A program made the position numbers and the translations under genes. Source: Shewanella waksmanii ATCC BAA-643 (GTDB lineage Bacteria; Pseudomonadota; Gammaproteobacteria; Enterobacterales; Shewanellaceae). Taken from it: DNA of 64,000 nucleotides. The DNA is taken from assembly GCF_000518805.1 (NCBI RefSeq), contig NZ_JAEH01000002.1, positions 62,001 through 126,000 on the forward strand, read 5' to 3'. The stretch's first letter is position 1. Each line of letters starts with the position of its first letter. Under the pieces are notes generated by a model, which was not told the origin of the DNA, made no database searches, and was given only the letters and a program-made list of their open reading frames with translations. Below, piece after piece: positions 34,839-43,344 of this stretch.

Positions 34839-34865
34839 TAAAGATATAAAATCCTCTGCCGTTAA
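34839..34865 (+). promoter_or_regulatory. Sigma-28 promoter of the second flagellin
   Basis: TAAAGATA, 11 bases, GCCGTTAA; close to the FliA consensus, starting 9 bp after the terminator of the first flagellin. The leader before the ATG is about 75 nt. Confidence 0.8.
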
Positions 34866-34944
34866 ATTTACTGTAACCAATTAGCTCAGCCTGGCTTAAG
34901 CAGACAGGCATTAGTTTTAAGTCAGGTATTAAGAGGAACAGATT

Positions 34945-35763
34945 ATGGCTATTACAGTAAACACTAACGTTACTTCTCTAAAAGCTCAGAAGAACCTAAA
35001 TCACTCAAGCAGTAATCTTGCGACTTCTATGGAGCGTTTATCAAGTGGTTTACGTATTAACAGTGCGAAAGACGATGCCGCAGGTCTTGCAATTTCAAAC
35101 CGCTTGAACTCACAGGTTCGCGGTCTTGAAGTCGGTATGCGTAACGCCAACGATGCGATTTCAATTGCGCAAATCTCTGAAGGTGCAATGCAAGAGCAAA
35201 CCAACATGCTGCAACGTATGCGTGACTTGACTATTCAGTCGGAAAACGGTGCAAACAGCTCTGATGATTTAGCGGCGCTAAAAGCTGAAATGGATCAGCT
35301 AGCACTGGAAATCACTGAAATTGGTAATAACACTGCATTTGGTGATACTAAACTGTTAGATGGCTCATTTTCAGCAGGTAAAAACTTCCAAGTTGGTCAC
35401 CAAGATGGTGAAGATATTACCGTTAAAGTGGGAACTTCAGACGCTGGTTCATTAAGTGTTGGTGGTTTAGATAACAGTACTTCAGCTGCACGTGGTTCAG
35501 CTTTAGGAAAAATCGATGCTGCAATTAAAACCATCGATACACAGCGTGCAGAGTTAGGTGCGATTCAAAACCGTTTATCGCATAACATTAGTAACAGTGC
35601 TAATACTCAAGCAAACGTTGCTGACGCTAAGAGTCGTATTGTGGACGTGGATTTCGCCAAAGAAACTTCTACAATGACCAAGAACCAAGTATTGCAACAA
35701 ACGGGTTCTGCAATGTTGGCTCAAGCTAACCAGCTTCCTCAAGTGGCGCTATCTTTACTATAA
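34945..35763 (+). CDS. flaB: Flagellin (second of two)
   Basis: A 272-residue flagellin, very similar to the first over its N-terminal 150 and C-terminal 70 residues, and differing mainly in the middle ([20 protein letters not shown]) with more serines. It lacks the final glycine of the first copy. The terminal helices match ([38 protein letters not shown]). With its own sigma-28 promoter it is probably the major filament subunit. GAGG precedes the ATG. Likely acceptor for Maf-dependent nonulosonate modification; the symbol follows Shewanella order. Confidence 0.94.
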   Translation: MAITVNTNVTSLKAQKNLNHSSSNLATSMERLSSGLRINSAKDDAAGLAISNRLNSQVRGLEVGMRNANDAISIAQISEGAMQEQTNMLQRMRDLTIQSENGANSSDDLAALKAEMDQLALEITEIGNNTAFGDTKLLDGSFSAGKNFQVGHQDGEDITVKVGTSDAGSLSVGGLDNSTSAARGSALGKIDAAIKTIDTQRAELGAIQNRLSHNISNSANTQANVADAKSRIVDVDFAKETSTMTKNQVLQQTGSAMLAQANQLPQVALSLL

Positions 35764-35794
35764 TATTGGGTATTGATAGGCTAATTTGACCAAA

Positions 35795-35830
35795 CAAGGG
35801 AGGTTCGGCAACGAGTCTCCCTTTTGTCGT
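35795..35830 (+). terminator. Weak terminator or attenuator after the second flagellin
   Basis: Stem AAGGGAG / CTCCCTT with a 14-base loop and only a short T run (TTTTG). It would let part of the transcription continue into flaG-fliD. Confidence 0.6.
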
Positions 35831-35864
35831 ATTTTAAGGATAATGATTAACGTGGGGGTGTAGT

Positions 35865-36260
35865 ATGGTGACGGATATGAATTTGGTAACTCAATCCAAT
35901 GCCGCAACTGCTAAGATAGATATAGGAACCACACCTATAAAACCTACAGCAGCAAAGGATGCTGAGCTGGATAGAACTTCTGCGATTCAAGCGGTTGAAG
36001 AAAGTGAAAAAACAGCCAAAGCAGAGGAAGAACCCACTAGCGAACAGATGCAGAAATTAGTTGACGATATGTCGACCATGATGGCTGTGATGCGCAAAGG
36101 ATTGGCATTTAAGATTGATGAAAATTCTGGCACAAATATTGTTAGTGTCATGGACATTGAGTCAGGTGATGTGATTCGTCAAATTCCTAACGAAGAAGCG
36201 CTTAAATTAGCGCAAAAACTAACGGAAGTGACGGGTCTGTTAATGAAAACCGAGGCGTAA
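35865..36260 (+). CDS. flaG: FlaG family protein
   Basis: A 131-residue FlaG-like protein. A Ser/Thr/Glu-rich variable N-terminal half is followed by the conserved domain from about residue 70: KLVDDMSTMMAVMRKGLAFK, DENSGTNIVSVMDIESGDVI and RQIPNEEALKLAQKL. FlaG proteins limit filament length in several polar flagellates. It sits between the flagellins and fliD; a GGGGG site precedes the ATG. Confidence 0.88.
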   Translation: MVTDMNLVTQSNAATAKIDIGTTPIKPTAAKDAELDRTSAIQAVEESEKTAKAEEEPTSEQMQKLVDDMSTMMAVMRKGLAFKIDENSGTNIVSVMDIESGDVIRQIPNEEALKLAQKLTEVTGLLMKTEA

Positions 36261-36301
36261 ACACGGTTGTCGGTATTAAAATAGTTTAAGTAGAGGTTTT
36301 T

Positions 36302-37669
36302 ATGGCATTAACAGCAACGGGTATCGGTTCAGGGCTCGACATTAACACCATTGTCGGTGTGCTGGTCGATGCCGAAAAAGTCCCTAAAGAAGCTATTTTT
36401 GACCAAAAAGAAGCAACCATCGATGCCAAAGTGTCTGCTATTGGGACACTAAAAAGTGTGTTATCCACATTCCAAGATGCGCTCGAGAAATTGACTGATG
36501 GTGCAAGCCTTAATCAGCGAATTGTATCAACTGGTGACAGCCTCTATTTAAGCGCTACTGCGGATAAAACGGCGACTACAGGTTCGTACAATATCCAAGT
36601 TGAACAATTGGCGACAGCACATAAAGTTGCCGGCGCATTTACCGCAGATAAAACTGCTGCGATTGGAGAGGGTAGCCTAGATTTTACCGTCAATGGTGAG
36701 TCATTTACTGTTGATGTCGGTGCGACCGATACACTTGAAGATATTGCTAAAAACATTAACGACTCATCTGAAAACGTGGGCGTTACCGCGACAATTGTCA
36801 CAACCAACTCGGGAAGCCGCTTAGTACTGAGCTCAGATACCGAAGGCCCAGACAATCAAATTACCGTTGGCGCCACAGATACTGCCGGAACCGGTCTTAA
36901 TGATATGTTTGGCGGTATTAACTTAACAGAAGTTCAAGCCGTGCAAGAATCAATTATCTATGTTGATGGGCAACAGTTAAATTCACAAACCAATGAAATT
37001 ACCGGCGCGATTGCTGGCGTTACGTTGAACCTGACTGATGCCGATGTAAATAAAACCACTACGCTAAAAATTGAACAAGATGATGAAGCGGTAAAAGAGA
37101 ATGTGCAGGGGTTTGTTGATGCTTACAACAGCCTAATGAGCTCCATCGATAAGATGTCTTCTTATGATGCTGAAAAAGAAGAAGCAGCTGCACTGCAAGG
37201 TGACTCTATGATTCGCTCTTTAGAATCGCAAATGCGTAATATGATTAGTAGTCGGGTTGATGTAGATGGTAAAAGCATCGCGCTTTATGATATCGGTATT
37301 GAGGCTGATCGATACGGGAAGTTGAGTGTTGATTCAGCAAAGCTTGATGAAGTGATTAAGAATGACATGGCGAGCATTGAAGGACTATTTGCTACCGAAA
37401 CAACCGGATTAGCCAATCGTCTTGATGAACTTGCAGAAGGTTACGTAAAAACTGGCGGCTTAATTGATTCTCGCAATAACGCTTATACCAGTGACAAGAG
37501 AAGACTAGATAGTGATCGAGAGGCGTTTGCATTGAAAATGGAAATGCTTGAGGCTAGGCTGTTTAAACAGTTCAATGCGATGGACTTGGTGGTTGGGCAG
37601 TTAAATCAGCAAGCTTCCGGTATAGTAAACGGCTTAAATTCATTACCAGGCGTTATAAGTAGCTCATAA
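36302..37669 (+). CDS. fliD: Flagellar filament cap FliD (HAP2)
   Basis: A 455-residue cap protein: GIGSGLDINTIVGVLVDAEK at the start, GSYNIQVEQLATAHKVAGAF in the N-terminal domain, and the C-terminal FliD domain (DAYNSLMSSIDKMSSYDAEK, then LEARLFKQFNAMDLVVGQLN) with its coiled-coil end. AGAGG precedes the ATG. fliT-like and fliS genes follow closely. Confidence 0.95.
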   Translation: MALTATGIGSGLDINTIVGVLVDAEKVPKEAIFDQKEATIDAKVSAIGTLKSVLSTFQDALEKLTDGASLNQRIVSTGDSLYLSATADKTATTGSYNIQVEQLATAHKVAGAFTADKTAAIGEGSLDFTVNGESFTVDVGATDTLEDIAKNINDSSENVGVTATIVTTNSGSRLVLSSDTEGPDNQITVGATDTAGTGLNDMFGGINLTEVQAVQESIIYVDGQQLNSQTNEITGAIAGVTLNLTDADVNKTTTLKIEQDDEAVKENVQGFVDAYNSLMSSIDKMSSYDAEKEEAAALQGDSMIRSLESQMRNMISSRVDVDGKSIALYDIGIEADRYGKLSVDSAKLDEVIKNDMASIEGLFATETTGLANRLDELAEGYVKTGGLIDSRNNAYTSDKRRLDSDREAFALKMEMLEARLFKQFNAMDLVVGQLNQQASGIVNGLNSLPGVISSS

Positions 37670-37698
37670 AGCTAGGTTGTGAGACAGGAGTTGTATCG

Positions 37699-38019
37699 TT
37701 GCAAACCATAGAACAAGTTAATAATGCAGTATCAGATACCTTGGTTAAGTTAGAAGCCCTACCTGCAGAAGATGAAGCAACTGATAAGTTGGTATCAGAT
37801 TTGCAGGAGTTGATTGCAAAGCGTCAACTTTTACTCGATGGCTTGTTGTTAGCCCCAAAAGATGAAGACCGAGAGCAGTTAGAGTTGCAACTGAAATTGA
37901 CTCGGGATTTTGAAGTGCAGGCAAAAGCTGTACTTCAACATCGGCAGGAATTGCTTCACATCGGCCGTAAAAGTAAACGTCAACTTAATGTTTATAAGTC
38001 TATAGATTCTAATAGGTAG
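37699..38019 (+). CDS. FliT-like/FlaI small flagellar protein
   Basis: A 106-residue helical, charged protein in the position of flaI/fliT between fliD and fliS. It has long coiled-coil heptads (LQELIAKRQLLLDGLLL, LQLKLTRDFEVQAKAVLQHR) and ends in a basic tail. FliT is the FliD chaperone; the family match is by position and shape, not by a clear motif. The start is TTG with AGGAG eight bases upstream. The stop is next to the fliS gene. Confidence 0.72.
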   Translation: MQTIEQVNNAVSDTLVKLEALPAEDEATDKLVSDLQELIAKRQLLLDGLLLAPKDEDREQLELQLKLTRDFEVQAKAVLQHRQELLHIGRKSKRQLNVYKSIDSNR

Positions 38020-38025
38020 GTGTGT

Positions 38026-38436
38026 ATGAGAAGGTCATTACAGTCATATCGAAAGGTATCGGTGGAGAGCGAAATATCTGTAGCTTCACCCCATCGTATT
38101 ATCCAAATGATGTTTGAAGGCGCACTGCAGCGTCTTGCTCAAGGTCGCTATGCTATCGAACAAAACGATGTGACCAACAAAGGTATTTATATTGGTAAAG
38201 CCATTGGCATCATTACTGGTTTAAATAACAGCTTGAACATGGATGAAGGTGGAGAAATCGCCAATAACTTAAGCGATTTGTATGACTTTATGCTTCGTAG
38301 AATCTCCGAAGCGAATATGAATAATGACGTACAAGCGATAGATGATGTCAGTGAGATTCTTCGCACTATCAAAGAAGGTTGGGATGCTATTCCTAGCGAC
38401 CAACACCACATGGCGTCTCAGCCTGAGGCTATTTAG
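38026..38436 (+). CDS. fliS: Flagellin export chaperone FliS
   Basis: A 136-residue four-helix chaperone of flagellin: RRSLQSYRKVSVESEISVAS, PHRIIQMMFEGALQRLAQG, GKAIGIITGLNNSLNMDEGG and NLSDLYDFMLRRISEANM are conserved FliS helices. The ATG at 38026 was preferred to a GTG six bases upstream because a GTAGG site lies at the right distance. It closes the flaG-fliD-fliT-fliS group. Confidence 0.93.
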   Translation: MRRSLQSYRKVSVESEISVASPHRIIQMMFEGALQRLAQGRYAIEQNDVTNKGIYIGKAIGIITGLNNSLNMDEGGEIANNLSDLYDFMLRRISEANMNNDVQAIDDVSEILRTIKEGWDAIPSDQHHMASQPEAI

Positions 38437-38547
38437 CCCTGCAGTAATTACCTTTGGAGTCTTGGCAGGTGTCAAACATTTGGCATCTGCTGCTGCATAC
38501 GTTGAGATTTTGAGCTAAAATCATGAGAGTTCAGCATAAAATGCAAC

Positions 38548-38574
38548 TGAGGCTTGCTAATAGCTTGCCGATAA
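38548..38574 (+). promoter_or_regulatory. Possible weak sigma-28 site upstream of flrA
   Basis: A perfect GCCGATAA -10 element lies 119 bp before the flrA ATG, with TGAGGCTT (5 of 8 matches) 11 bases further upstream. The poor -35 makes this uncertain; flrA is usually thought to start from a housekeeping promoter. Confidence 0.3.
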
Positions 38575-38693
38575 TACACTATTCCTCATGGTAGTCGTTT
38601 ATCGGAATGTTTAAGTAAGACTACTTTCAGCTTTTAGGCAACGAACACTAATAATTAATGCGAATAATACTGAGCGCTTTACGGCCTTCTTAA

Positions 38694-40127
38694 ATGATGC
38701 AAATAGATCAACGAATTCTCATTGTAGGTAGTCAATCAGAGCGAATAAATCGCTTATCATGTGTATTTGAGTTTCTTGGTGAACAAGTAGACTTAATTGC
38801 CGTCGATAAACTTGAAGCGCGATTACAAGATGCTCGTTACCGCGCCTTGGTGATTACCTCTGATGCCCAAACTAAAACTCTGATCCAATCCATTGCTGCG
38901 TCTATCCCGTGGCAACCTGTACTGGTTATGGGACCGGCTGAAGATATTGGTGCATCTAATATTCTGGGCTTTATTGAAGAGCCTCTCAATTATCCTCAAT
39001 TGACTGAACTGCTGCATTTTTGTCAGGTGTTTGGTCAAGCTAAACGACCCGATATCCCGACTAGCGGTAATCAAACAAAGCTGTTTCGCAGCCTCGTTGG
39101 TCGCAGTGAGGGGATTGCCAATGTTCGCCACCTTATCAGCCAAGTATCGGCATCTGATGCCACAGTTTTGATTCTAGGTCAGTCTGGAACAGGCAAAGAA
39201 GTGGTTGCGCGCAACATGCATTATCTCTCAGAGCGCCGAGAAGGCCCCTTTATTCCTGTTAACTGCGGCGCTATTCCACCAGAGTTACTTGAAAGTGAGC
39301 TGTTTGGTCATGAGAAGGGCTCCTTTACCGGTGCAATTAGTGCTCGTAAAGGTCGTTTTGAATTGGCTGAAAAAGGGACACTCTTTTTAGATGAAATAGG
39401 TGATATGCCGCTGCAAATGCAGGTTAAGCTATTGCGTGTTTTGCAAGAAAGAACCTTTGAGCGGGTCGGGGGCAATCGTTCTATTAGTGCCGATGTACGC
39501 GTAGTAGCGGCAACTCATCGCGATTTAGAAGAGATGATTGAAAAAGGAGATTTTAGGGAAGATTTATATTATCGCCTTAATGTCTTCCCAATTGAAATGC
39601 CCGCGCTTTGTGAGCGTAAAGATGACATCCCACTGCTGTTGCAAGAGTTAGTTAGTCGAGTTTATAACGAAGGCCGCGGTAAAGTACGATTTACCCAGCG
39701 TGCGATTGAATCACTAAAAGAACATGGGTGGTCAGGCAACGTTCGAGAACTGTCTAATTTGGTTGAGCGTTTAACCATTTTATATCCAGGTGGTCTCGTC
39801 GATGTTAATGATTTACCGATGAAGTATCGACATATTGATGTGCCTGAATATGAAGTGCAGGTCAGTGAAGAAGAGCTTGAGCGCGAAGCGCTGGCGTCAA
39901 TCTTCAACGATGAAGAGCCGGTAGATATTCCAGAAACACGCTTCCCGAGTGAACTTCCTCCGGAAGGGGTTAATCTAAAAGATCTATTGGCAGAGCTTGA
40001 AATCGATATGATTCGTCAGGCGTTGGATCAGCAAGACAATGTTGTTGCCAGAGCTGCAGAAATGCTCGGTATTCGTCGTACAACATTAGTTGAGAAAATG
40101 CGTAAGTATGGCATGAGTAAAGATTAA
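38694..40127 (+). CDS. flrA: Sigma-54-dependent flagellar master regulator FlrA
   Basis: A 477-residue FlrA/FleQ-type activator. The N-terminal FleQ domain (1-130) resembles a receiver without a phospho-acceptor. The AAA+ domain (about 135-370) has Walker A GQSGTGKE (Lys168), the sigma-54 contact loop GSFTGA, and LFLDEIGDMPLQMQVKLLR. The C-terminal Fis-type helix-turn-helix is NVVARAAEMLGIRRTTLVEK. FlrA starts the hierarchy by activating flrBC and early operons with sigma-54 and is held back by FlhG (59886-60767) in relatives. ATG ATG start, first chosen. A terminator follows at 40145. Confidence 0.93.
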   Translation: MMQIDQRILIVGSQSERINRLSCVFEFLGEQVDLIAVDKLEARLQDARYRALVITSDAQTKTLIQSIAASIPWQPVLVMGPAEDIGASNILGFIEEPLNYPQLTELLHFCQVFGQAKRPDIPTSGNQTKLFRSLVGRSEGIANVRHLISQVSASDATVLILGQSGTGKEVVARNMHYLSERREGPFIPVNCGAIPPELLESELFGHEKGSFTGAISARKGRFELAEKGTLFLDEIGDMPLQMQVKLLRVLQERTFERVGGNRSISADVRVVAATHRDLEEMIEKGDFREDLYYRLNVFPIEMPALCERKDDIPLLLQELVSRVYNEGRGKVRFTQRAIESLKEHGWSGNVRELSNLVERLTILYPGGLVDVNDLPMKYRHIDVPEYEVQVSEEELEREALASIFNDEEPVDIPETRFPSELPPEGVNLKDLLAELEIDMIRQALDQQDNVVARAAEMLGIRRTTLVEKMRKYGMSKD

Positions 40128-40144
40128 CCGTAACACATACCAAT

Positions 40145-40184
40145 AAAGCCTCTTGTTGTTTTTACAACTGGAGGCTTTGTCATT
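40145..40184 (+). terminator. Terminator after flrA
   Basis: Stem AAAGCCTC / GAGGCTTT, extended inside by GTTG / CAAC, followed by TTTGTCATTT. It separates flrA from flrBC. Confidence 0.75.
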
Positions 40185-40248
40185 TCTAGGGGCTAATTTG
40201 TTTAAAAAGCCCTTTTTGACTTGTCTCCTTGAATTAGTTTTAGAGCAT

Positions 40249-40264
40249 TGGCCTGATATATGCA
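40249..40264 (+). promoter_or_regulatory. Sigma-54 promoter of flrBC
   Basis: TGGCCT-N5-ATGCA keeps GG-N10-GC but departs from consensus at three bases. It lies 38 bp before the flrB ATG, as expected for FlrA-activated flrBC. Confidence 0.7.
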
Positions 40265-40301
40265 TTAACCCCGTTAGCAGCAATATTTTGACGGAGTTTT
40301 T

Positions 40302-41381
40302 ATGTTGGCGACACAATATGTATCAGAGCAGTCCTCCCCTGAGCAATCGGTGGTGCGTGCTGTTGCAAACAGTGACAATGCCAATGCATCCAGTCGAATG
40401 GATCATATTCTACAAGCCATGCCATCAGGTGTGGTGATCATTAATGGCGACGGTGTCGTAACACAGGCCAATCCTGTGGCGGTGCAACTGCTTGGCCAAC
40501 CACTTGAAGGGCTACGCTGGATACAAGTCATCAACCGAGCGTTTTCGCCGCAAGATGATGATGGCCATGAGGTGTCATTAAAAAATGGCCGTCGAGTGAA
40601 ATTAGCGATTACGCCTCTAACGCCCGAGCCGGGGCAATTGATTGTCCTGACCGATCTGACTGAAACACGCTTATTGCAGAAAAATGTGTCACACATGCAG
40701 CGTTTATCAGCGCTTGGAAAAATGGTGGCGACCTTAGCGCATCAAGTCAGGACGCCATTGTCTGCTGCTTTGTTATACGCATCCAACCTTGGCAGCAATA
40801 AACTTGATCAGCGCGGACGTGAGCGCTTTCAAGGCAAATTGGTTGATCGACTCAACGAATTAGAGCAGCAAGTCAACGATATGTTGATGATGGCTAAAGG
40901 GCGCCAACAAGAGCAGATGGTCCCTGTGCTAATGAGTGATGTCGTTGCCAGTGTCATGGCTAATTGTGAACCTATTGCGGAAAAAAAATCTTGTCAATTG
41001 ACCTTGCTGGGTGATGGTGAGCATTTGGTGAGTGCCAATGTTTCTACTCTTAGCTCAGCGGTAAATAATCTCGTGATTAATAGCATTGAAGCCGGCGCCA
41101 ATCGCATTGCTTTGCAAGTTACCCTTGAGGAGCAACATGTCAGCTTACATGTCATAGATAACGGCAAGGGCTTAGACTCTGCCATGCAAAAACAAGTGTT
41201 AGAGCCTTTTTATACGACCAAATCACAAGGTACAGGTTTAGGCCTTGCGGTGGTGCAGTCGGTGGTATCGAATCACGATGGCAAGTTTGATTTTCATTGC
41301 GTTAAAGGTAAGGGCTGTAAAGCCAGTATAGTCTTACCCTTGCTGAGCAATATAGGTACTGAGGAGGGAGCTCATGTCTGA
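40302..41381 (+). CDS. flrB: Flagellar sensor histidine kinase FlrB
   Basis: A 359-residue soluble kinase without membrane segments: a PAS-like domain (about 25-125: DHILQAMPSGVVIINGDGVV), HisKA with phospho-acceptor His147 in TLAHQVRTPLSAALLYAS, and a HATPase domain (VNNLVINSIEAGA, DNGKGLD, GTGLGLAVVQSVV). It phosphorylates FlrC. GGAG precedes the ATG. It overlaps flrC by 8 bp. Confidence 0.93.
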   Translation: MLATQYVSEQSSPEQSVVRAVANSDNANASSRMDHILQAMPSGVVIINGDGVVTQANPVAVQLLGQPLEGLRWIQVINRAFSPQDDDGHEVSLKNGRRVKLAITPLTPEPGQLIVLTDLTETRLLQKNVSHMQRLSALGKMVATLAHQVRTPLSAALLYASNLGSNKLDQRGRERFQGKLVDRLNELEQQVNDMLMMAKGRQQEQMVPVLMSDVVASVMANCEPIAEKKSCQLTLLGDGEHLVSANVSTLSSAVNNLVINSIEAGANRIALQVTLEEQHVSLHVIDNGKGLDSAMQKQVLEPFYTTKSQGTGLGLAVVQSVVSNHDGKFDFHCVKGKGCKASIVLPLLSNIGTEEGAHV

Positions 41382-42720
41382 AGGTAGGATTCTGTTGGTC
41401 GAAGACGACTGCGCCTTAAGAGAAGCACTGGTTGATACTTTGTTGTTAGCACAATACCAGTGTGATGATGTTGGCTCTGCAGAAGAAGCCATCGTCGCCC
41501 TCAAAGCTCAGTGTTATGATTTAGTGGTCAGTGACGTTCAAATGGAGGGTATTGGCGGTATAGGCTTGCTGCAGTACTTACAGCAGCATCATAGCCAACT
41601 GCCGATGTTGTTGATGACGGCTTATGCCACGATTGATAATGCAGTGAATGCTATCAAGCAGGGGGCGGTTGACTACCTTGCCAAACCGTTTGCGCCAGAG
41701 GTATTACTTAACCAAGTGTCACGTTATATTAAACCTGCACTGGTGGTTGATAGCCCGGTTGTCGCTGATGAAAAAAGCCTTAACTTGCTTGCCTTAGCGC
41801 GCAAGGTTGCTGCATCAGATGCGTCAGTGATGATTATGGGGCCCAGTGGGTCAGGTAAAGAGGTCTTAGCACGCTTTATTCATCAAAATAGCCCTCGCCA
41901 TCAAGCGCCTTTTGTGGCGATAAACTGTGCAGCAATACCTGAAAATATGCTTGAAGCGACCCTTTTTGGCTATGAAAAAGGCGCATTTACAGGCGCTGTG
42001 CAAGCTTGCCCTGGTAAATTTGAACAAGCACAAGGCGGCACCTTGTTGCTCGATGAGATATCAGAGATGGATTTGGGCTTACAAGCTAAGCTTTTACGAG
42101 TTCTCCAAGAGCGTGAAGTTGAGCGTCTTGGTGGCAGAAAGACCATTAAATTGGATGTTCGAGTACTCGCGACCTCCAATAGGGACCTTAAAGCGGCTGC
42201 TGCTAACGGTGAGTTTCGAGAAGATCTGTTTTATCGAATAAATGTGTTTCCACTCACTTGGCCTGCGCTGAATCAGCGACCTGCGGATATTTTACCGTTA
42301 GCGCGACATCTGTTACAGCGCCATGCGGAGCGAAGTGGAGTCACCACAGTGCCGCAACTTGATGACGCAGCGAGTCGCCGCTTGTTGACCCATCGCTGGC
42401 CGGGTAATGTGCGTGAATTAGATAATGTGATTCAACGGGCATTGATTTTACATAGTGGTGAAGCGATCACTTTGGCCGATATTGTGCTAGATAGCCAAGA
42501 TAGTGAGCTTGATATTCACTTTGATGCGCCGCACCCAGTGCCCGAGGCTGAAGGATTGGGCGATGAGCTAAAAGCCAAAGAGCACGTCATCATCCTTGAG
42601 ACATTGACCCAGTGTAATGGTAGTCGTAAAGCGGTGGCGGAAAAACTGGGCATTAGTGCCAGAACGCTGCGCTACAAAATGGCTAAAATGCGCGACATGG
42701 GTATTCAAATCCCGGCTTAA
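41374..42720 (+). CDS. flrC: Sigma-54-dependent response regulator FlrC
   Basis: A 448-residue NtrC-type regulator. Receiver domain 1-115 with VEDD and Asp54 (VVSDVQM). AAA+ domain with GPSGSGKEVLARF, GAFTGAVQ and LLLDEISEMDLG. C-terminal Fis helix-turn-helix GSRKAVAEKLGISARTLRYK. Phosphorylated FlrC activates rod/hook operons (flgB, flgF sites). It overlaps flrB by 8 bp and has GGAGGGAG before its ATG. A long-loop terminator follows. Confidence 0.93.
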   Translation: MSEGRILLVEDDCALREALVDTLLLAQYQCDDVGSAEEAIVALKAQCYDLVVSDVQMEGIGGIGLLQYLQQHHSQLPMLLMTAYATIDNAVNAIKQGAVDYLAKPFAPEVLLNQVSRYIKPALVVDSPVVADEKSLNLLALARKVAASDASVMIMGPSGSGKEVLARFIHQNSPRHQAPFVAINCAAIPENMLEATLFGYEKGAFTGAVQACPGKFEQAQGGTLLLDEISEMDLGLQAKLLRVLQEREVERLGGRKTIKLDVRVLATSNRDLKAAAANGEFREDLFYRINVFPLTWPALNQRPADILPLARHLLQRHAERSGVTTVPQLDDAASRRLLTHRWPGNVRELDNVIQRALILHSGEAITLADIVLDSQDSELDIHFDAPHPVPEAEGLGDELKAKEHVIILETLTQCNGSRKAVAEKLGISARTLRYKMAKMRDMGIQIPA

Positions 42721-42732
42721 AATTGCTATCGA

Positions 42733-42790
42733 CATCATGATACTCAATACCGAGTCGTAAACTGACGAGGTTAGGTATCATGATGTTTTT
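42733..42790 (+). terminator. Terminator after flrC
   Basis: CATCATGATAC pairs with GTATCATGATG across a 31-base loop, followed by TTTTTGTG. The stem is perfect over 11 bp. Confidence 0.75.
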
Positions 42791-42879
42791 GTGTGTCATT
42801 AGCGCTTAAATCTGCTTTCGCTGCTTTAGTGAACAGTTAAACCTCATTAACCCTACCATTGATTCATTCATTCTAAAGT

Positions 42880-42895
42880 TGGCAAGCTAATTGCT
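42880..42895 (+). promoter_or_regulatory. Sigma-54 promoter of the fliE operon
   Basis: TGGCAA-N5-TTGCT with exact spacing, 55 bp before the fliE ATG. It rules out the longer upstream reading frame start, which begins 3 bp downstream of it. Confidence 0.87.
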
Positions 42896-42949
42896 TTATT
42901 GATTACTAACAATCAAGTTTCGTCAAAAACACGACGATGGGAGCTTAGT

Positions 42950-43282
42950 ATGCAGATCGGTGCCAATTCATTATTCCAAGAAATGCAGTCTTTAAGTGGT
43001 GAAATTAAACCTTCAGGTATGTCGACAGGCATCACTCAGCAGGTAAACAACACCAGTGGCAGTGACTTTGGGCAGCTGCTATCTCAAGCCGTGGGCACAG
43101 TCGGCGAGTTACAATCCAACGCCGCTTCTTTGGCGACTCGGTTAGATATGGGCGACAGTACCGTGACATTGTCTGATACTGTGATTGCCAGAGAAAAGTC
43201 GAGTGTTGCTTTTGAAGCGACAGTACAAGTCAGAAATAAACTTGTTGAAGCCTATAAAGAGATCATGAGTATGCCTGTATAA
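42950..43282 (+). CDS. fliE: MS-ring-rod junction protein FliE
   Basis: A 110-residue FliE: MQIGANSLFQEMQSLSGEIK start, DFGQLLSQAVGTVGELQ and TVQVRNKLVEAYKEIMSMPV at the C-terminus. FliE links the MS ring to the rod. The ATG at 42950 has GGGAG 7 bases upstream; a start 17 codons earlier would begin almost inside the promoter. First gene of the long fli operon. Confidence 0.94.
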   Translation: MQIGANSLFQEMQSLSGEIKPSGMSTGITQQVNNTSGSDFGQLLSQAVGTVGELQSNAASLATRLDMGDSTVTLSDTVIAREKSSVAFEATVQVRNKLVEAYKEIMSMPV

Positions 43283-43344
43283 GGCGGCACTCATTGATTT
43301 TTAAAGCATTGCAATAATTTAATTAGAAAGAGCAGGTATCTATC

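Noticed and set aside
40153..40437. 94-residue plus-strand frame across the flrA terminator and the flrB promoter
   Set aside because: It runs through a terminator hairpin and the sigma-54 site and overlaps flrB in another frame.
42899..42949. Longer FliE start 17 codons upstream
   Set aside because: It would begin 3 bp after the sigma-54 promoter, leaving no room for a transcript start; the ATG at 42950 has a good ribosome site.
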